Assembly (NCBI GenBank): GCA_026984935.1
Contig: JALSRD010000041.1
Coordinates: 62,001 to 126,000, forward strand
DNA length: 64,000 nucleotides
Source of the DNA: Desulfobacterales bacterium
GTDB lineage: Bacteria; Desulfobacterota; Desulfobacteria; Desulfobacterales; JALSRD01
Reading direction: 5' to 3'
Under the pieces are notes generated by a model. It ran no database searches, was not told where the DNA came from, and saw nothing but the letters and a program-made list of their open reading frames with translations. The position numbers and the translations under genes were made by a program. Numbering within the stretch: position 1 is the stretch's first letter; every line of letters starts with the position of its first letter. This document shows, one piece after another, positions 54,675-63,258 of this stretch.

Positions 54675-56021
54675 ATGCATACGCATCCGACCAACCAATC
54701 TGCAGCCACACGACAGCGCAAAGCGGCCAGATGGCTGATGGCAGGCCTTCTGATCGCGGGACTGGGCGGTCTCCTGCTGGTGGCGGCCCCCCTGTATGCC
54801 GTTGACGGCGGTGCGGTTCTGATTCTTAAGATATCGGGTTCCATCAACCCTGCGGTGGCGGATTTCATCCAGGAAGGTATCCAGCAGGCCGAAAAGGAGC
54901 AGGCGGCCTGCCTGGTCATCGAGATGGATACGCCCGGTGGCCTGGCATCCTCCATGCGCAGTATCGTCAAGGCTTTTTACGCCAGCCGGGTGCCGGTGGT
55001 GGTTTATGTTGCGCCTTCCGGTGCGCGCGCCGCCTCGGCCGGTGTGATGATCACCATGGCGGCGGACATTGCGGCCATGGCACCCGGCACCAATATCGGT
55101 GCCGCGCATCCGGTGGGAGCCGGCGGCCGGGACATCGGCGGCAGCATGGCCGAAAAAGTGGTCAACGATATGGTGGCCCAGGCCCGCAGTATCGCGGCAA
55201 AGCGCGGCCGCAACGTCGCGTGGGCGGAAGCCGCTGTGCGCAAGAGTGTATCGATCACTGCCGAAGAGGCCCTGAAGAAGCAGGTCATCGATCTGGTTGC
55301 CCGCAACATGGACGAGCTGATCAAAAAAATAAACGGCCGCCGGTTGAAAGGCCGCGGTGTGCTGCACATCGACCCCGCCAGGCGACGTGTCTTCAAAGAG
55401 GGGCTGCGCACCAGGATACTGAAAACCATCAGCGATCCCAATATTGCCTATATTCTGATGATGATCGGGCTGGCGGGTCTGTATTTCGAGCTTTCCCATC
55501 CCGGCGCCGTCTTCCCCGGCGTAGTCGGCGGCATCGCCATTGTGCTGGCCTTTTTCGCCTTTCAAACCCTGCCGGTAAACACCGCCGGTATCCTGCTGAT
55601 TCTGCTGGCCATCGTTTTCTTCGTACTGGAATTGAAAATCGCCAGTTACGGTCTGCTGAGTCTGGCCGGTGTGGCCTCGCTGGTGCTGGGATCGATAATG
55701 CTCTTCGGGTCCGCCTCTTCGGATTTGCACGTGTCGCTGCAGGTGATGTTGCCCACCGTCATCGTTGTGTCGGGTTTTTTCGTGGCCGTGGCGGCACTGG
55801 CCTTCAAAGCCTACATGTCCAAGCCGATGACCGGGGCGCGGGGGCTGGTGGGCGAAATCGGGGTGGTCAAAGAGGCGCTGGACCTTCAGGGCAAGGTCTT
55901 GGTGCACGGCGAACTGTGGCAAGCCAGGGCCAGTACGCCGCTGGCCGTCGGCACCAAGGTGCGCGTGGTGCGATTTACGCGTGGACTGGTGCTGGAAGTC
56001 GAAGCCCTACAGGAATCATGA
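54675..56021 (+). CDS. nfeD: NfeD-type membrane serine protease
   Basis: A 448-residue protein. A signal/anchor segment precedes a ClpP-class protease domain (about 48-235) with VIEMDTPGGLASSMRSIVKA and the catalytic serine in SGARAASAGVMITMAADIAA, plus the lysine in GGSMAEKVVNDMVAQARSIA. Four or five membrane helices (about 270-390) and a C-terminal OB-fold NfeD domain (RGLVGEIGVVKEALDLQGKV) follow. NfeD proteases pair with stomatin-like proteins, and the slipin gene follows after 57 bases. Confidence 0.93.
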   Translation: MHTHPTNQSAATRQRKAARWLMAGLLIAGLGGLLLVAAPLYAVDGGAVLILKISGSINPAVADFIQEGIQQAEKEQAACLVIEMDTPGGLASSMRSIVKAFYASRVPVVVYVAPSGARAASAGVMITMAADIAAMAPGTNIGAAHPVGAGGRDIGGSMAEKVVNDMVAQARSIAAKRGRNVAWAEAAVRKSVSITAEEALKKQVIDLVARNMDELIKKINGRRLKGRGVLHIDPARRRVFKEGLRTRILKTISDPNIAYILMMIGLAGLYFELSHPGAVFPGVVGGIAIVLAFFAFQTLPVNTAGILLILLAIVFFVLELKIASYGLLSLAGVASLVLGSIMLFGSASSDLHVSLQVMLPTVIVVSGFFVAVAALAFKAYMSKPMTGARGLVGEIGVVKEALDLQGKVLVHGELWQARASTPLAVGTKVRVVRFTRGLVLEVEALQES

Positions 56022-56078
56022 AATTCGTCGATTGTTATTAATCCGATAACTTATGGGAAAACCCTAAAGGAGCTTAAC

Positions 56079-56867
56079 ATGTACCCCCTGATAGCCATCG
56101 TTGTGCTGCTGGTCCTGTATCTCGCATCAGCCCTGCGGATCCTGAACGAATACGAACGCGGCGTGGTGTTTCGTCTGGGAAGGGTCATCGATGCCAAAGG
56201 GCCGGGACTGATTATTCTGATTCCGATCATCGACAAGATGACCAAGGTCAGCATGCGGCTGGTGGCCATGGATGTGGACCCTCAGGACGTGATCACACGG
56301 GACAACGTTTCGGTGAAGGTCAACGCGGTGATTTATTTCCGTGTGATCATTCCGGTCAAGGCCATCGTTGAGGTGGAGAATTACAGCTACGCCATGGCAC
56401 AGCTGGCGCAGACCACCTTGCGCAGCGTATGCGGACAGGCCGACCTCGACGAACTGCTGTCGGCCAGAGACAAGATCAACAGCCATCTGCAGGAGATCCT
56501 GGACACCCACACCGATCCCTGGGGCATCAAGGTGGCCACCGTGGAGCTGAAGCACATCGATCTGCCCCAGGAAATGCAGCGCGCCATGGCACGCCAGGCC
56601 GAGGCTGAAAGAGAGCGGCGCGCAAAGGTGATCAATGCCGAGGGCGAATACCAGGCGGCCGCCAAACTGGCCGAAGCGGCCGAGATCATCCATGCGCACC
56701 CCATCGCGCTGCAGCTTAGATACCTGCAGACCATGCGCGAAATGTCCACCGAAAGCAACACCAATACGTTCTTCCCGTTTCCCATGGATCTCTTCCGGCC
56801 GCTGCTGCAGCTGCTCGACGAAAAAGCCGACCGGGGAAAGACGCCGAATAACGGAACAAAATCTTGA
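56079..56867 (+). CDS. Slipin (stomatin/SPFH family)
   Basis: The 262-residue protein has an N-terminal membrane hairpin ([20 protein letters not shown]) and the SPFH domain: [60 protein letters not shown] and [21 protein letters not shown] helical C-terminus follows ([20 protein letters not shown]). It forms oligomers that organise membrane microdomains with NfeD. AAAGGAG is the ribosome site. Its TGA lies inside the -35 box of the next promoter. Confidence 0.95.
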   Translation: MYPLIAIVVLLVLYLASALRILNEYERGVVFRLGRVIDAKGPGLIILIPIIDKMTKVSMRLVAMDVDPQDVITRDNVSVKVNAVIYFRVIIPVKAIVEVENYSYAMAQLAQTTLRSVCGQADLDELLSARDKINSHLQEILDTHTDPWGIKVATVELKHIDLPQEMQRAMARQAEAERERRAKVINAEGEYQAAAKLAEAAEIIHAHPIALQLRYLQTMREMSTESNTNTFFPFPMDLFRPLLQLLDEKADRGKTPNNGTKS

Positions 56868-56893
56868 CAGATACAAGCAAATTGGGATAAATT
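56864..56893 (+). promoter_or_regulatory. Promoter of the structured leader/small RNA
   Basis: TTGACA (56864-56869), 18 bases, then TAAATT (56888-56893). The stop codon of the slipin gene is part of the -35 box. The predicted start is near 56900. Confidence 0.5.
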
Positions 56894-56899
56894 AGAAGT

Positions 56900-57035
56900 T
56901 TACAAAACACGTTTCTTCGGGCGCCGGCGGGAATGTGAGGCCCATGGGCCGTGGTTTGCCGAAGAGGCGGGCACGATGTGCTGCTGTGGGAAGTGACCGG
57001 AGTTTGGCGGGGGCCTTTGAGCCTCCGCTTATTGT
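56900..57035 (+). ncRNA. Candidate structured small RNA or attenuating leader
   Basis: After the promoter follow, in order: TCTTCGG (56914-56920) pairing with CCGAAGA (56959-56965) around a GGCCCATGGGCC palindrome (56939-56950); a short GCAC/GTGC hairpin near 56971; and a terminator stem. No reading frame covers it. It could be a free small RNA of about 135 nt or a riboswitch-like leader for the gene at 57081. I could not match it with confidence to 6S RNA, cobalamin or other known classes. Confidence 0.5.
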
Positions 57036-57037
57036 TT
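57007..57037 (+). terminator. Terminator of the structured leader
   Basis: GCGGGGGC (57007-57014) pairs with GCCTCCGC (57021-57028) over eight positions, one of them G-U, with a 6-nt loop, followed by TTATTGTTT. It lies 44 bases before the next start codon. Confidence 0.65.
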
Positions 57038-57080
57038 CCATACGGATCTCAGAAAAGGGAAAAGGAGGCTGGATTTAGAG

Positions 57081-57410
57081 ATGGGTACCAAACAGGCAAA
57101 AGGCGCCAAAGAAAAGCCCCTTGAAAAAATGACGGCCAAGGAACTGCGGGATATTGCCAAGGAAATACCTGAAATAACTGGTGTTTACGGGATGAATAAG
57201 ACCGAGTTGCTCAGTGCCGTCAAGAAAGCCCGCGGGATCGAAGAGGACATCGGCCGGCGGAGCAACGCATCGGTTCGGGACATCAAGAAACAAATCCGAA
57301 AACTGAAAAATGAGCGCGAAAAGGCACTGGAGCGTGAAGATCCCAGGATGGCGGCTATTTTCCGGAAACGAATTATCCGATTGAAGAAAAAAACCCGTCG
57401 CGCGGCTTAG
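57081..57410 (+). CDS. Small basic protein with Rho N-terminal-like (SAP-like) motif
   Basis: The 109-residue protein has an early helical motif MTAKELRDIAKEIPEITGVY followed by MNKTELLSAVKKARGI, the two-helix pattern of Rho N-terminal/SAP-like nucleic-acid-binding domains. A long basic helix then follows (ASVRDIKKQIRKLKNEREKA), ending RLKKKTRRAA. It may bind RNA or DNA. AAAAGGAGG precedes the start by about 12 bases. It lies 7 bases before the HAD gene and follows the structured leader, so it would be the first gene controlled by it. Confidence 0.7.
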   Translation: MGTKQAKGAKEKPLEKMTAKELRDIAKEIPEITGVYGMNKTELLSAVKKARGIEEDIGRRSNASVRDIKKQIRKLKNEREKALEREDPRMAAIFRKRIIRLKKKTRRAA

Positions 57411-57417
57411 TGTCGAA

Positions 57418-58017
57418 ATGTCCGGCACCCGGATCGATCCGGCAAAAATTGCTTTCGATGTGGACGGGGTCGTCGCCGACACCATGGGGCTGTTTCTCGA
57501 TATCGTACGCACCGAGTTTCATGTGGCCGGCCTGCGGTACGCGGACCTCACCTGCTATGAATTGGAGCGCTGTACCGGCCTGAGCGGCGAGATCATCGGC
57601 ACCGTTGTTCAGCAGCTGACCGATGGCAAGTACCGGCTGCCGCTGAAAGCCTTTGCCGGGGCTGCATCGGTTTTGGGACGTATTGCCGCCTGCCGGCGAC
57701 CCGTGCTTTTTGTGACCGCCAGGCCTTACCCGGGGCCACTGACGGCATGGTTCCAGGAGTGCCTGAAGCTGCCGCCGGCAGCGGTGGAAATCGTGGCCAT
57801 CGGCTCCTTTGAGGCCAAGGCACAGGCACTGGTCGAAAGGGAAATATCCTTTTTCGTGGAAGACCGCCTGGAAACCTGCTTCACGTTGCAGGCGGCGGGG
57901 GTTACGCCGGTGGTCTTCCGGCAGCCCTGGAATCGTCGGCCGCATCCTTTTCTGGAAGTGGGCAGTTGGCGGGAAATCGCAGCCTTGTTGGCCCTGCAAG
58001 AGGAAAAGATGGCATGA
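57418..58017 (+). CDS. HAD-family hydrolase, 5'-nucleotidase-like
   Basis: The 199-residue protein has the HAD nucleophile IAFDVDGVVADTMGLFLDIV (about residues 11-30), a small cap, motif II VLFVTARPYPGPLTAWFQEC and the acidic ISFFVEDRLETCFTLQAAGV. This resembles short 5'(3')-deoxyribonucleotidase-type HAD proteins, but the substrate is unknown. Its TGA overlaps the xerC ATG (ATGA), so it is coupled to the recombinase. Confidence 0.75.
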   Translation: MSGTRIDPAKIAFDVDGVVADTMGLFLDIVRTEFHVAGLRYADLTCYELERCTGLSGEIIGTVVQQLTDGKYRLPLKAFAGAASVLGRIAACRRPVLFVTARPYPGPLTAWFQECLKLPPAAVEIVAIGSFEAKAQALVEREISFFVEDRLETCFTLQAAGVTPVVFRQPWNRRPHPFLEVGSWREIAALLALQEEKMA

Positions 58018-58949
58018 CAGGATCCATCCGGCAACTGTTCGATGCTTTTATCACCCATCTGTCCGCAGAGAAGGGATATTCACAGCATACCTGCCGGGCT
58101 TACCGTCGGGACCTTGACGAGTTTGCAAATTTCCTGGCGTCAACCCCGGCGGCATCGTTGCCGGCTGATGAAACCCGGCTGGACGGCCGCCTGCTGCAGC
58201 ACCTGGATCATATAACGCTGCGCGCATACCTGGCCCGGCTGCATCGGAAAAACTGCAAGGCGACGATCGCGCGCAAGCTCTCGGCACTGCGGTCGTTTTT
58301 TCGGTTTCTTTTGAAAAACGGCTACCTGGATGCCAACCCGGCGGCTTATGTATTGACGCCCAAACGGGGCCGATGCATACCCCGTTATCTCAGCGTGGAT
58401 GACATGTTTCATCTGCTCGACACCATGCCCGCAGACAACCTGCTGGCGCTGAGAAACCGCGCCATGTTCGAGACCCTCTATGGATCGGGGATCCGCGTGG
58501 CTGAACTGGTGGGGCTCAATGGCGGTGACGTCGATACGCAAAACCGCACCGTACGTGTACTGGGGAAGGGGGCCAGGGAACGCGTGGTGCCGCTGGGGCG
58601 AAAAGCGGCACAGGCCATCGAAGCTTATCGGCAACGGCTTAAGCTCGAAGGCCGCCTGCCCGGGGGCCCCGCGGATGCCCTCTTCATGAATAAATACGGG
58701 GGCCGGCTCAGTGCCCGTTCTGTCGGGCGTATTTTGAACCGGCTGTCCCGGACGGCCGGGCTGGGGCAACCGGTATCGCCGCATGCCCTGCGCCATTCGT
58801 TTGCCACCCACCTGCTCGATGCCGGCGCGGATTTGCGGGCGGTGCAGGAACTGTTGGGGCATCGCAGCCTTTCGACCACCCAGCGCTATACCCACGTGAG
58901 CATCAGCCGGCTTACCGAAGTGTACGACAAGGCACACCCCCGACGATAG
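58014..58949 (+). CDS. xerC: Tyrosine recombinase XerC
   Basis: The 311-residue recombinase has the N-terminal SAM-like core-binding domain (FITHLSAEKGYSQHTCRAYR). The catalytic residues are arginine in GSGIRVAELVGL, lysine in the beta-hairpin VLGKGARERVVPLG, HxxR in HALRHSFATHL, histidine in LGHRSLSTTQRYTHV and the tyrosine in that last segment. With XerD it resolves chromosome dimers at dif. Gene order xerC-hslV-hslU is widespread, which supports the name over a phage integrase. Confidence 0.93.
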   Translation: MTGSIRQLFDAFITHLSAEKGYSQHTCRAYRRDLDEFANFLASTPAASLPADETRLDGRLLQHLDHITLRAYLARLHRKNCKATIARKLSALRSFFRFLLKNGYLDANPAAYVLTPKRGRCIPRYLSVDDMFHLLDTMPADNLLALRNRAMFETLYGSGIRVAELVGLNGGDVDTQNRTVRVLGKGARERVVPLGRKAAQAIEAYRQRLKLEGRLPGGPADALFMNKYGGRLSARSVGRILNRLSRTAGLGQPVSPHALRHSFATHLLDAGADLRAVQELLGHRSLSTTQRYTHVSISRLTEVYDKAHPRR

Positions 58950-58964
58950 GGTGCAGGGGAAAAA

Positions 58965-59537
58965 ATGGAAAAGCGATATCCACAGGGCAATGACGGCGGG
59001 CGCCTGCCGCACTTTCACGGCACCACCATCCTGGCGGTGCGCCGCGATGGCAAGGTGGCCGTTGCCGGGGATGGCCAGGTCACGCTGGGGGATTCGGTGG
59101 TGAAACACCACGCCCGCAAGGTGCGCAAGATTTACAACGACCGCATTATCGTCGGTTTTGCCGGTGCCACCGCCGATGCCCTCAATCTCACCGAACGGCT
59201 GGAGGGCAAACTGGAGCGTTTCAACGGCAACCTGACCCGGGCGGCGGTGGAACTGGCGCGTGACTGGCGCACGGACAAGGTGCTCCGGCGCCTGGAAGCC
59301 GTTATGGTCGCCGTCGACGAAAAAAGCATGTACCTGGTTTCCGGCAACGGTGATGTCATCGAACCGGACGCCGGCATCCTCGCCGTGGGATCCGGCGGAG
59401 TGGCGGCCCATGCGGCCGCCAGTGCCCTAGCCGGGCATACCCGGCTGAATGCACGGGAAATTATCGAAAGCGCCATGAAAATCGCCGGGGATCTCTGTAT
59501 CTACACCAACCATGTGGTGACCATCGAGGAACTTTGA
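58965..59537 (+). CDS. hslV: ATP-dependent protease subunit HslV
   Basis: The 190-residue proteasome-like peptidase has the catalytic threonine in [20 protein letters not shown], then [40 protein letters not shown] and [18 protein letters not shown]. The threonine is at about residue 20, so a 19-residue propeptide must be removed, longer than the one-residue leader of E. coli HslV. No alternative start lies closer. It forms hexamers that dock to HslU. Confidence 0.94.
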   Translation: MEKRYPQGNDGGRLPHFHGTTILAVRRDGKVAVAGDGQVTLGDSVVKHHARKVRKIYNDRIIVGFAGATADALNLTERLEGKLERFNGNLTRAAVELARDWRTDKVLRRLEAVMVAVDEKSMYLVSGNGDVIEPDAGILAVGSGGVAAHAAASALAGHTRLNAREIIESAMKIAGDLCIYTNHVVTIEEL

Positions 59538-59662
59538 CCAGGAATTACGAATGCAATATGATGGTTAAACCTTGCGCAGGCAACCTGGAAAATTGATGCC
59601 GTGGCAATGGCGGTTTACAGCCAGAGCCCGAATGGACGCTTGGAATTCGGGAAAACATATCT

Positions 59663-61015
59663 ATGGAAAACTTAAAGCCATCCGAAATTGTCCGTAAACT
59701 GGACAGGTACATCATCGGCCAGGATAAAGCCAAGCGCTCGGTGGCCATCGCGCTGCGCAACCGCTGGCGGCGGCAGCAGGTGCCGGACGATCTGCGCGAC
59801 GAGATTGCGCCCAAGAACATCATCCTCATTGGGCCCACCGGTGTTGGCAAAACGGAAATTGCGCGCCGGCTGTCGCTGCTGACGGATTCGCCCTTTTCCA
59901 AGGTTGAGGCTTCCAAATTCACCGAAGTCGGCTACGTGGGACGGGATGTGGAATCCATGGTGCGGGACCTGGTGGAACTGACGGTCAACAGTCTCAAGGC
60001 GCGGCAGCAGAATGCGATCCAGCCGCGGGCGCAACAGGCCGCTGAAGAGCGCCTGCTCGACATCCTGCTGCCCCCGCCGCCTGTGCACCAAGCACCGGAA
60101 GCACCGGCCACGCCGGCGGAGGATGGCGCCGGTCGAAACGCCACGCGCGAGAAACTGCGCCAGATGCTTCACAGTGGACGTCTTTCCGAGCGCTACGTGG
60201 ACCTGGAGGTTGCCGAGCGCAACATGCCCATGGTGGAGATCTTTTCCAATATGGGCATGGAGGAAATGGGGATTAATTTCAAAGACATGTTGGGAGGTCT
60301 TTTGCCCAAAAACACCCGCCGGCGCAAGGTCAAGGTCCCGGAGGCGCTGGAGATACTCACCCAGGAGGAGGCACAGAACCTGGTGGACATGGACCGGGTG
60401 GTCAAGGAGGCTGTCAAGAAAGTCGAGCAGTCGGGGATCATCTTTCTGGATGAAATCGACAAAATCGCCGGGGGGGATTCCAGGCATGGCCCGGATGTGT
60501 CGCGGGAAGGCGTACAGCGGGATCTGCTGCCCATTGTCGAAGGATCGACGGTGACGACCAAGTACGGGCCGGTTAAGACAGACCACATCCTGTTTATCGC
60601 TTCGGGCGCTTTTCACACGGTGAAACCCTCTGACCTGATCCCTGAACTGCAGGGACGTTTCCCCATCCGTGTGGAGCTGGATTCCCTGGGCCGCGAGGAA
60701 TTCGTGCGCATTTTGACCGAGCCGCGCAATGCACTGCTGCTGCAGTACATGGCCCTGCTCCGAACCGAAGGCGTCGAAATCGCGTTTGAAGACGATGCCG
60801 TGACGGCGGTGGCACGCATCGCCCAGGAAGTCAACGAGTCCACGGAGAACATCGGCGCGCGCCGCCTGCACACGCTGATGGAGTACCTGCTGGAGGAAAT
60901 TCTCTTCCAGGCGCCTGATCTTGCCGAAAAAACGTTGACCATTGATGCGGCTTATGTTGAAGAAAGGCTGAAGGACGTCAGGGACGACCAGGATCTGAGC
61001 CGCTATATCCTGTAA
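59663..61015 (+). CDS. hslU: ATP-dependent protease ATPase subunit HslU
   Basis: The 450-residue AAA+ unfoldase has [20 protein letters not shown], Walker [19 protein letters not shown], the pore motif in [20 protein letters not shown], the I-domain insertion (about 100-225), Walker [14 protein letters not shown] and the sensor regions [15 protein letters not shown] and [17 protein letters not shown]. The C-terminus [10 protein letters not shown] inserts into HslV. It follows hslV after 125 bases. Confidence 0.96.
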   Translation: MENLKPSEIVRKLDRYIIGQDKAKRSVAIALRNRWRRQQVPDDLRDEIAPKNIILIGPTGVGKTEIARRLSLLTDSPFSKVEASKFTEVGYVGRDVESMVRDLVELTVNSLKARQQNAIQPRAQQAAEERLLDILLPPPPVHQAPEAPATPAEDGAGRNATREKLRQMLHSGRLSERYVDLEVAERNMPMVEIFSNMGMEEMGINFKDMLGGLLPKNTRRRKVKVPEALEILTQEEAQNLVDMDRVVKEAVKKVEQSGIIFLDEIDKIAGGDSRHGPDVSREGVQRDLLPIVEGSTVTTKYGPVKTDHILFIASGAFHTVKPSDLIPELQGRFPIRVELDSLGREEFVRILTEPRNALLLQYMALLRTEGVEIAFEDDAVTAVARIAQEVNESTENIGARRLHTLMEYLLEEILFQAPDLAEKTLTIDAAYVEERLKDVRDDQDLSRYIL

Positions 61016-61061
61016 GCGGCGTACACCGAGAGGTAAGCACGCCAGAACCGCGAAAAAGAAC

Positions 61062-61952
61062 ATGCCTGAAACCCGAGCGCCATACCGTGTTGCCGACATC
61101 CTGGTGGAATGCCTGCCATACATCCGCCGTTTTGCGGGCATGACGCTGGTCATCAAGTACGGCGGGCATGCCATGGTGGATGAACAGCTGAAGGCGGATT
61201 TCGCGCGGGATGTCACCCTGCTCAAATTTGTCGGGCTGCACCCTGTCGTCGTGCACGGCGGCGGCCCCCAGATCAACACCGTACTGGAACGTATGGGGAT
61301 CCGCTCGCGCTTCGTCAAGGGACTGCGCCTGACCGATGCGCCCACCATGGATGTGGTGGAAATGGTGCTGGGCGGCAAGGTCAACAAGGCCATCGTCACA
61401 CAGATCAACCAGCAGGGCGGCAAGGCCGTGGGCCTCAGCGGCAAGGACGGCGGGCTGATCCAGGCGCGCAAACTGCAGGTGGTACATCACAGCGCGGAAG
61501 GCGCCGCACCGGAGATCATCGATCCCGGCCTGGTAGGTGAAGTGACGGACATCCGCCCGGAAATCATTCACACGCTGAGCAGCAGGGGGTTTATCCCCAT
61601 CATTGCACCGGTGGGCAGCGGGAGCAGTGGCGAAACCTACAACATCAACGCCGATCTGGTGGCCTCGCGCATGGCCATGGCTCTTTCAGCCGGCCGCCTG
61701 ATCTACCTGACCGACGTAGACGGCGTGCTGGATGCCGAAGGCTCCCTGATCTCTTCCATCGATGCCGGTGCCGTCGGCCGTATGGTAGCCGCCGGCAGTG
61801 TCCACGGCGGCATGATTCCGAAGATGCAGTGTGCCATCGATGCGGTGGCGGCGGGGGTGAAAAAAGTGGCCGTTATCAACGGTACCCGGCGGCACGCCCT
61901 CCTGCTGGAACTATTCACCGACCAGGGAATCGGAACGGAAGTCGTATCATGA
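61062..61952 (+). CDS. argB: Acetylglutamate kinase
   Basis: The 296-residue amino acid kinase phosphorylates N-acetylglutamate in arginine synthesis. It has [20 protein letters not shown], the GGGPQIN loop in [34 protein letters not shown], the substrate and nucleotide residues in [16 protein letters not shown] and [16 protein letters not shown]. The N-terminal helix ([15 protein letters not shown]) is that of the arginine-feedback type. Its TGA overlaps the argD ATG (ATGA). Confidence 0.96.
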   Translation: MPETRAPYRVADILVECLPYIRRFAGMTLVIKYGGHAMVDEQLKADFARDVTLLKFVGLHPVVVHGGGPQINTVLERMGIRSRFVKGLRLTDAPTMDVVEMVLGGKVNKAIVTQINQQGGKAVGLSGKDGGLIQARKLQVVHHSAEGAAPEIIDPGLVGEVTDIRPEIIHTLSSRGFIPIIAPVGSGSSGETYNINADLVASRMAMALSAGRLIYLTDVDGVLDAEGSLISSIDAGAVGRMVAAGSVHGGMIPKMQCAIDAVAAGVKKVAVINGTRRHALLLELFTDQGIGTEVVS

Positions 61953-63136
61953 AAAATGAACTCATGAAACAAGCCGACCGGGTGATGGCACCGACCTACC
62001 AGCGCTATCCGCTGGTGATCGCACGCGGACAGGGTTGCATGCTCTGGGATGTACAGGGCAGGTCTTATGTGGATTTCGTGGCCGGCATCGCCGTCTGCAG
62101 CCTGGGCCATGCCCACCCCGCCGTGGTGCGGGCCCTCAAGGCACAGGCGGATGTCCTCTGGCATGTATCCAACCTGTACTATACACAGCCGCAGGCCGAC
62201 CTGGCGGACAGGCTCACGCAGCGCTGCTTCGCCGAACGCGTTTTTTTCTGCAACAGCGGGGCTGAGGCCAACGAGGCCGCCATCAAACTGGCGCGAAAGT
62301 ACTTCAAGGACCACGGGCAGCCGCAGCGCTACCGCATCCTTGCCATGCAGCAGTCCTTTCACGGCCGCACCATGGCCACCTTGTCCGCCACCGGGCAGGA
62401 TAAAATTAAAAAGGGCTTCGAGCCGCTGCTGGAAGGTTTTGATTTTGTGCCTTTCAATGATGCAAAGGCCGTTGCAGAAGCCATCGGCGCACAAACCTGC
62501 GCCGTGATGCTCGAACCGGTCCAGGGCGAAGGCGGTGTGTGTGTACCCGACAATGACTACCTGCCGCGCGTGCGTGAGATCTGTGAGCGCGCCGGCGTGC
62601 TGCTGATTTTCGACGAGATCCAGTGCGGCATGGGGCGCACCGGGCGGCTGTTTGCCCACGAGCACTGGCGGACCGCGCCGCACATCATGACTCTGGCCAA
62701 GGCCATGGCCAACGGACTGCCCATGGGCGCCATGCTGGCCGGCGCGCGGGTGATGGAGAGCTTCGGGCCCGGCGCCCACGCCACCACCTTCGGTGGTACA
62801 CCCCTGGTGGCCGCCGCCGCCCTGGCCACACTGGAGGCGTTCGAGGACGAAAACGTGGTGGCACGCTGTGCCGAGACCGGAACGTACTTCCGAGAGCGGC
62901 TGGAAGGGCTTGCCGCGCGCCACAGCTGCGCGCTGGAAGTACGGGGACTTGGGCTGCTGCTGGGGCTTGTGCTGGACAGGCCGGCCGCTGACATCGTTGC
63001 CGCCTGCATGCAGCGGGGCTTTCTGGTCAACTGTGTGCAGGGCGACATCCTGCGCTTCGCGCCGCCGCTGATCATCGAAAAAACGCACATCGACGCGCTC
63101 ATCGACTGCCTGGACGAAGTGCTGGATGCACAGTAA
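61949..63136 (+). CDS. argD: Acetylornithine aminotransferase
   Basis: The 395-residue PLP enzyme has [60 protein letters not shown], the aspartate in [20 protein letters not shown] and the PLP lysine in [18 protein letters not shown]. It forms acetylornithine and may also serve lysine synthesis. The ATG at 61949 gives the family start. A CGGCAGGC-N6-GCCTGCCG hairpin (63139-63160) follows the stop, without a T-tract. Confidence 0.94.
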   Translation: MKNELMKQADRVMAPTYQRYPLVIARGQGCMLWDVQGRSYVDFVAGIAVCSLGHAHPAVVRALKAQADVLWHVSNLYYTQPQADLADRLTQRCFAERVFFCNSGAEANEAAIKLARKYFKDHGQPQRYRILAMQQSFHGRTMATLSATGQDKIKKGFEPLLEGFDFVPFNDAKAVAEAIGAQTCAVMLEPVQGEGGVCVPDNDYLPRVREICERAGVLLIFDEIQCGMGRTGRLFAHEHWRTAPHIMTLAKAMANGLPMGAMLAGARVMESFGPGAHATTFGGTPLVAAAALATLEAFEDENVVARCAETGTYFRERLEGLAARHSCALEVRGLGLLLGLVLDRPAADIVAACMQRGFLVNCVQGDILRFAPPLIIEKTHIDALIDCLDEVLDAQ

Positions 63137-63194
63137 CGCGGCAGGCTTCTGTGCCTGCCGAACCTTGGGGTTGCTGCATGATGAGATGTGGCCC

Positions 63195-63218
63195 GTGGAG
63201 ATGGGACTCGAACCCAAC
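63195..63218 (-). other. tRNA/tmRNA 3'-end-like fragment
   Basis: On the minus strand the sequence reads GTTGGGTTCGAGTCCCATCT then CCAC, the T-arm and part of an acceptor stem of a tRNA-like RNA. No D-arm, anticodon arm or 5' acceptor strand lies in the adjoining 150 bases, so this is a fragment only, possibly an old integration scar. Confidence 0.4.
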
Positions 63219-63258
63219 CGCATTTCGATAGGGATTAAGGGGAGGAGAGGGGTTTTCC

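Noticed and set aside
56900-57035. Cobalamin riboswitch
   Set aside because: GGGAAGTGACC resembles part of the B12-box region, but the conserved GCCACTG and AGTCAGGAGACCTGCC-type elements are absent.
59672-61471. A 599-codon minus-strand frame opposite hslU and argB
   Set aside because: It crosses the boundary between two well-supported genes and has no domain.
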